The position numbers were made by a program, and so were the translations under genes. This document shows positions 62,330-64,000 of a stretch of DNA of 64,000 nucleotides, piece by piece (the stretch's first letter is position 1; each line of letters starts with the position of its first letter). Source of the DNA: Linyphia triangularis. Taxonomy: Eukaryota > Arthropoda > Arachnida > Araneae > Linyphiidae. The notes under the pieces are model-generated. The model was not told where the DNA came from. It ran no database searches and saw nothing but the letters and a program-made list of their open reading frames with translations. Location: the NCBI GenBank assembly GCA_963978545.1, contig OZ021723.1:45833069-45897068 (forward strand). Direction: 5' to 3'.

Positions 62330-64000
62330 TTTATAGGTGGTGGTGGTGGACCTTCGAGCAGACGAAGGTTGAAAAGGAGAATGGCGGGAATTAAACCCAT
62401 CTCCGTATACATATATACACCATAATCGAAAGAAGAAAAAAAAAAAGAAAAAAAGAAAAGAAAAAAAACCCTAATCATTACGGGAAGAATTGAAGCAGGG
62501 TTTGACCTAAACGAGGGGATGAGAAACTTTGTCTGGTAATCAGACTTTTGACACAAACCCTTGATGAAAGAGAAGGAACAAGTTTCGAGAGATGAAAACG
62601 TTGTGAAGAGAATCTAACACAATAAAGTATTCTATGTGAGATGTTTTCAAATTGATTGTATGATGGACACATATAGGGGAGTTAGTTATACCAATTTTAT
62701 GGAGCAAGACTTTCAGAAGAAAAGAGCCCGTAAGAATCCTTAGGATTTTTACCTCCAGATGTCTGGATGCAGTCCAATCGTAAAAGGGATCTGGATCGAT
62801 TTGGATGTTAAATGACGAAAAGTATTTCGAAAATTAATAACTCTGATAAAACTCCACAGATATTTCCTTTCTGGTGAAGATTTTAATGTCTTTCCAGTCC
62901 AGAATTGCAAAAAAAGAAGGACAGAAAGAATCACCCGAAGCGTTGCAAGCAAAGAGATCAGCTCTTTTGTTAAGATTGATGTCTGCATGAGCATTGCACC
63001 ACATGGGAACAATGGGGGATTGGGAAGTTTTCCTTATTAGAAGAATACGGGTCTCAGAAACGAGAAAACCAGCTTTCCCCTTATTAATAGCTTTAGAGCC
63101 TCAATTACCCCCTTATTGTCTGAAAGGATCACTGTCGGACCGTCTACCAATAGAAATTTCGCCAGATAATAAATTGTCCGCTGTGAAGATGGACACATAT
63201 CGGGTAAACGACCTGAACGAGTTCTACAGTAATCGTGATTGGTAATGCCAAAACCTACTCCAATTTGACATTTGGATTCATTTTTAGCCCAAAATGCAAA
63301 GTCCTTATACTTCTCTCGAATCAAGCAGAAGAGAGAATTGATTAATTGCGCTGATTTATTCGGTTTCTTAATGGGGACTATGACATTTTTTTTTTCTCCA
63401 ACTGGCAGAGAAATGAGAAGATTCGAGGCACATATTGAACACCTCCAATAATTTGGAAAGAGGGCACATTTTGAGATAGATTTTTGTAGGATTTAGCTGA
63501 AATGCCGTCGAACACTGGAGCCGATACTCTTTGCAGTCTAAAGGCGCGAACCAATTCGTGTAGTTGGAAAAAAGGCTGTAACACGTCCTTTGAAGAAAAA
63601 GGTCCTTAACCAAATTGTGAGCGGAGACAGGGAATTTAAGCTTCAATGTTTCCCCAAAGATGTTCACCTGTTGTTGAGGATCCGTGATATGTTTATTTGC
63701 ATGCCACATTATAAAATTGCTCTCCTCTTTGCTAGGAGATAAGTAGTAATTGATACTATGGGGACAAGGTTGAATAACTGTTTGGGGTATTTAATAGATA
63801 GGAGTTTTGCCCCCAAAAGGAGCGTTTTGTTTCAAGAACAATACCCTTGAAACTGGATGTCTGTTTCTTAGAGTCCATCCAAACCTTTGGACAAAGCGAG
63901 CGCCTGGCCCGCCTAAGAGCCTTATTTTCCCGCAATTTGGCTCGGGCACAGGCCCTATTCCACCGTGATAGAAGACGATTTTCTTTACGAATACGAGAGT
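62330..64000 (-). pseudogene. Decayed LINE (I-group-like) ORF2, running off the right edge
   Basis: Right to left in shifting frames: SRWNRACARAKLRENKALRR and SSFKGIVLETKRSFW (linker before reverse transcriptase, about 63990-63810), then APVFDGISAKSYKNL and SSHFSASWR (start of reverse transcriptase, 63510-63400). RLPDMC and ILSDNKGVIEAL follow (RNase H, 63210-63080), then CNAHADINLNKRADLFACNAS (RNase H C-terminus, 62990-62930). A cysteine-containing tail with CPSYNQFENISHRILYC lies near 62670-62610, and the reading ends near EGPPPPP at about 62335. The palm region of reverse transcriptase is deleted. RNase H suggests the I/R1 group. Inactive. Confidence 0.75.

Noticed and set aside
62305..63324. 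Functional host gene in the right end
   Set aside because: The frames fit degraded LINE reverse transcriptase and RNase H blocks in shifting frames.

Overview
The window reads as AT-rich, intron-rich and transposon-dense nuclear DNA of an arthropod. The evidence is one multi-exon nuclear receptor gene of the NR2E3/Hr51 type with GT-AG introns, tRNA-derived SINEs, Ty3/gypsy, hAT, Tc1/mariner and LINE elements, and long simple repeats. A chelicerate (spider-like) source would fit, but nothing here proves it.

Layout. (1) 1-5200: mostly AT-rich non-coding DNA with diverged dispersed repeats and one GC-richer stretch at about 3590-4400. (2) 5200-15311: a decayed copy of a cysteine-tailed gene family is split by a SINE and then by a Ty3/gypsy element (6253-15307, minus strand, 4-bp target duplication). 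The gypsy element is itself split by a SINE and by a 5.3-kb inverted-repeat element (7108-12380), which holds a second gypsy fragment and another SINE. (3) 15312-20959: non-coding, with (TTA)n and (TAAA)n arrays. (4) 20960-40112: the only gene that looks intact, a plus-strand nuclear receptor orthologous to insect Hr51/unfulfilled and vertebrate NR2E3. Seven exons are found, covering the whole DNA-binding and ligand-binding domains; any exon upstream of 20960 is not found. (5) 40113-60182: a transposon landfill. It holds a 1.65-kb foldback element, an adjoining 245-bp palindromic MITE, a three-level nest (hAT containing Tc1 containing hAT) and a second hAT split by a 3.6-kb long-inverted-repeat element that carries another copy of the cysteine-tailed gene family. 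(6) 60183-64000: AT-rich DNA, then a decayed minus-strand LINE running off the right edge.

The receptor's seven exons join in phase and give 409 residues from the first in-frame Met (21085), or 451 or more if an upstream exon is used. The other coding traces are mobile-element proteins carrying stops, frameshifts or insertions. Insertion order can often be read from target-site duplications: 4 SINE copies, 3 complete hAT elements, one Tc1 and one gypsy have clear duplications.

The most unusual items are the 5.3-kb element with GTCTTA/GTCTGA motif arrays at both ends, the 3.6-kb long-inverted-repeat element with internal ~375-bp repeats and gene cargo, and the three-level nest.
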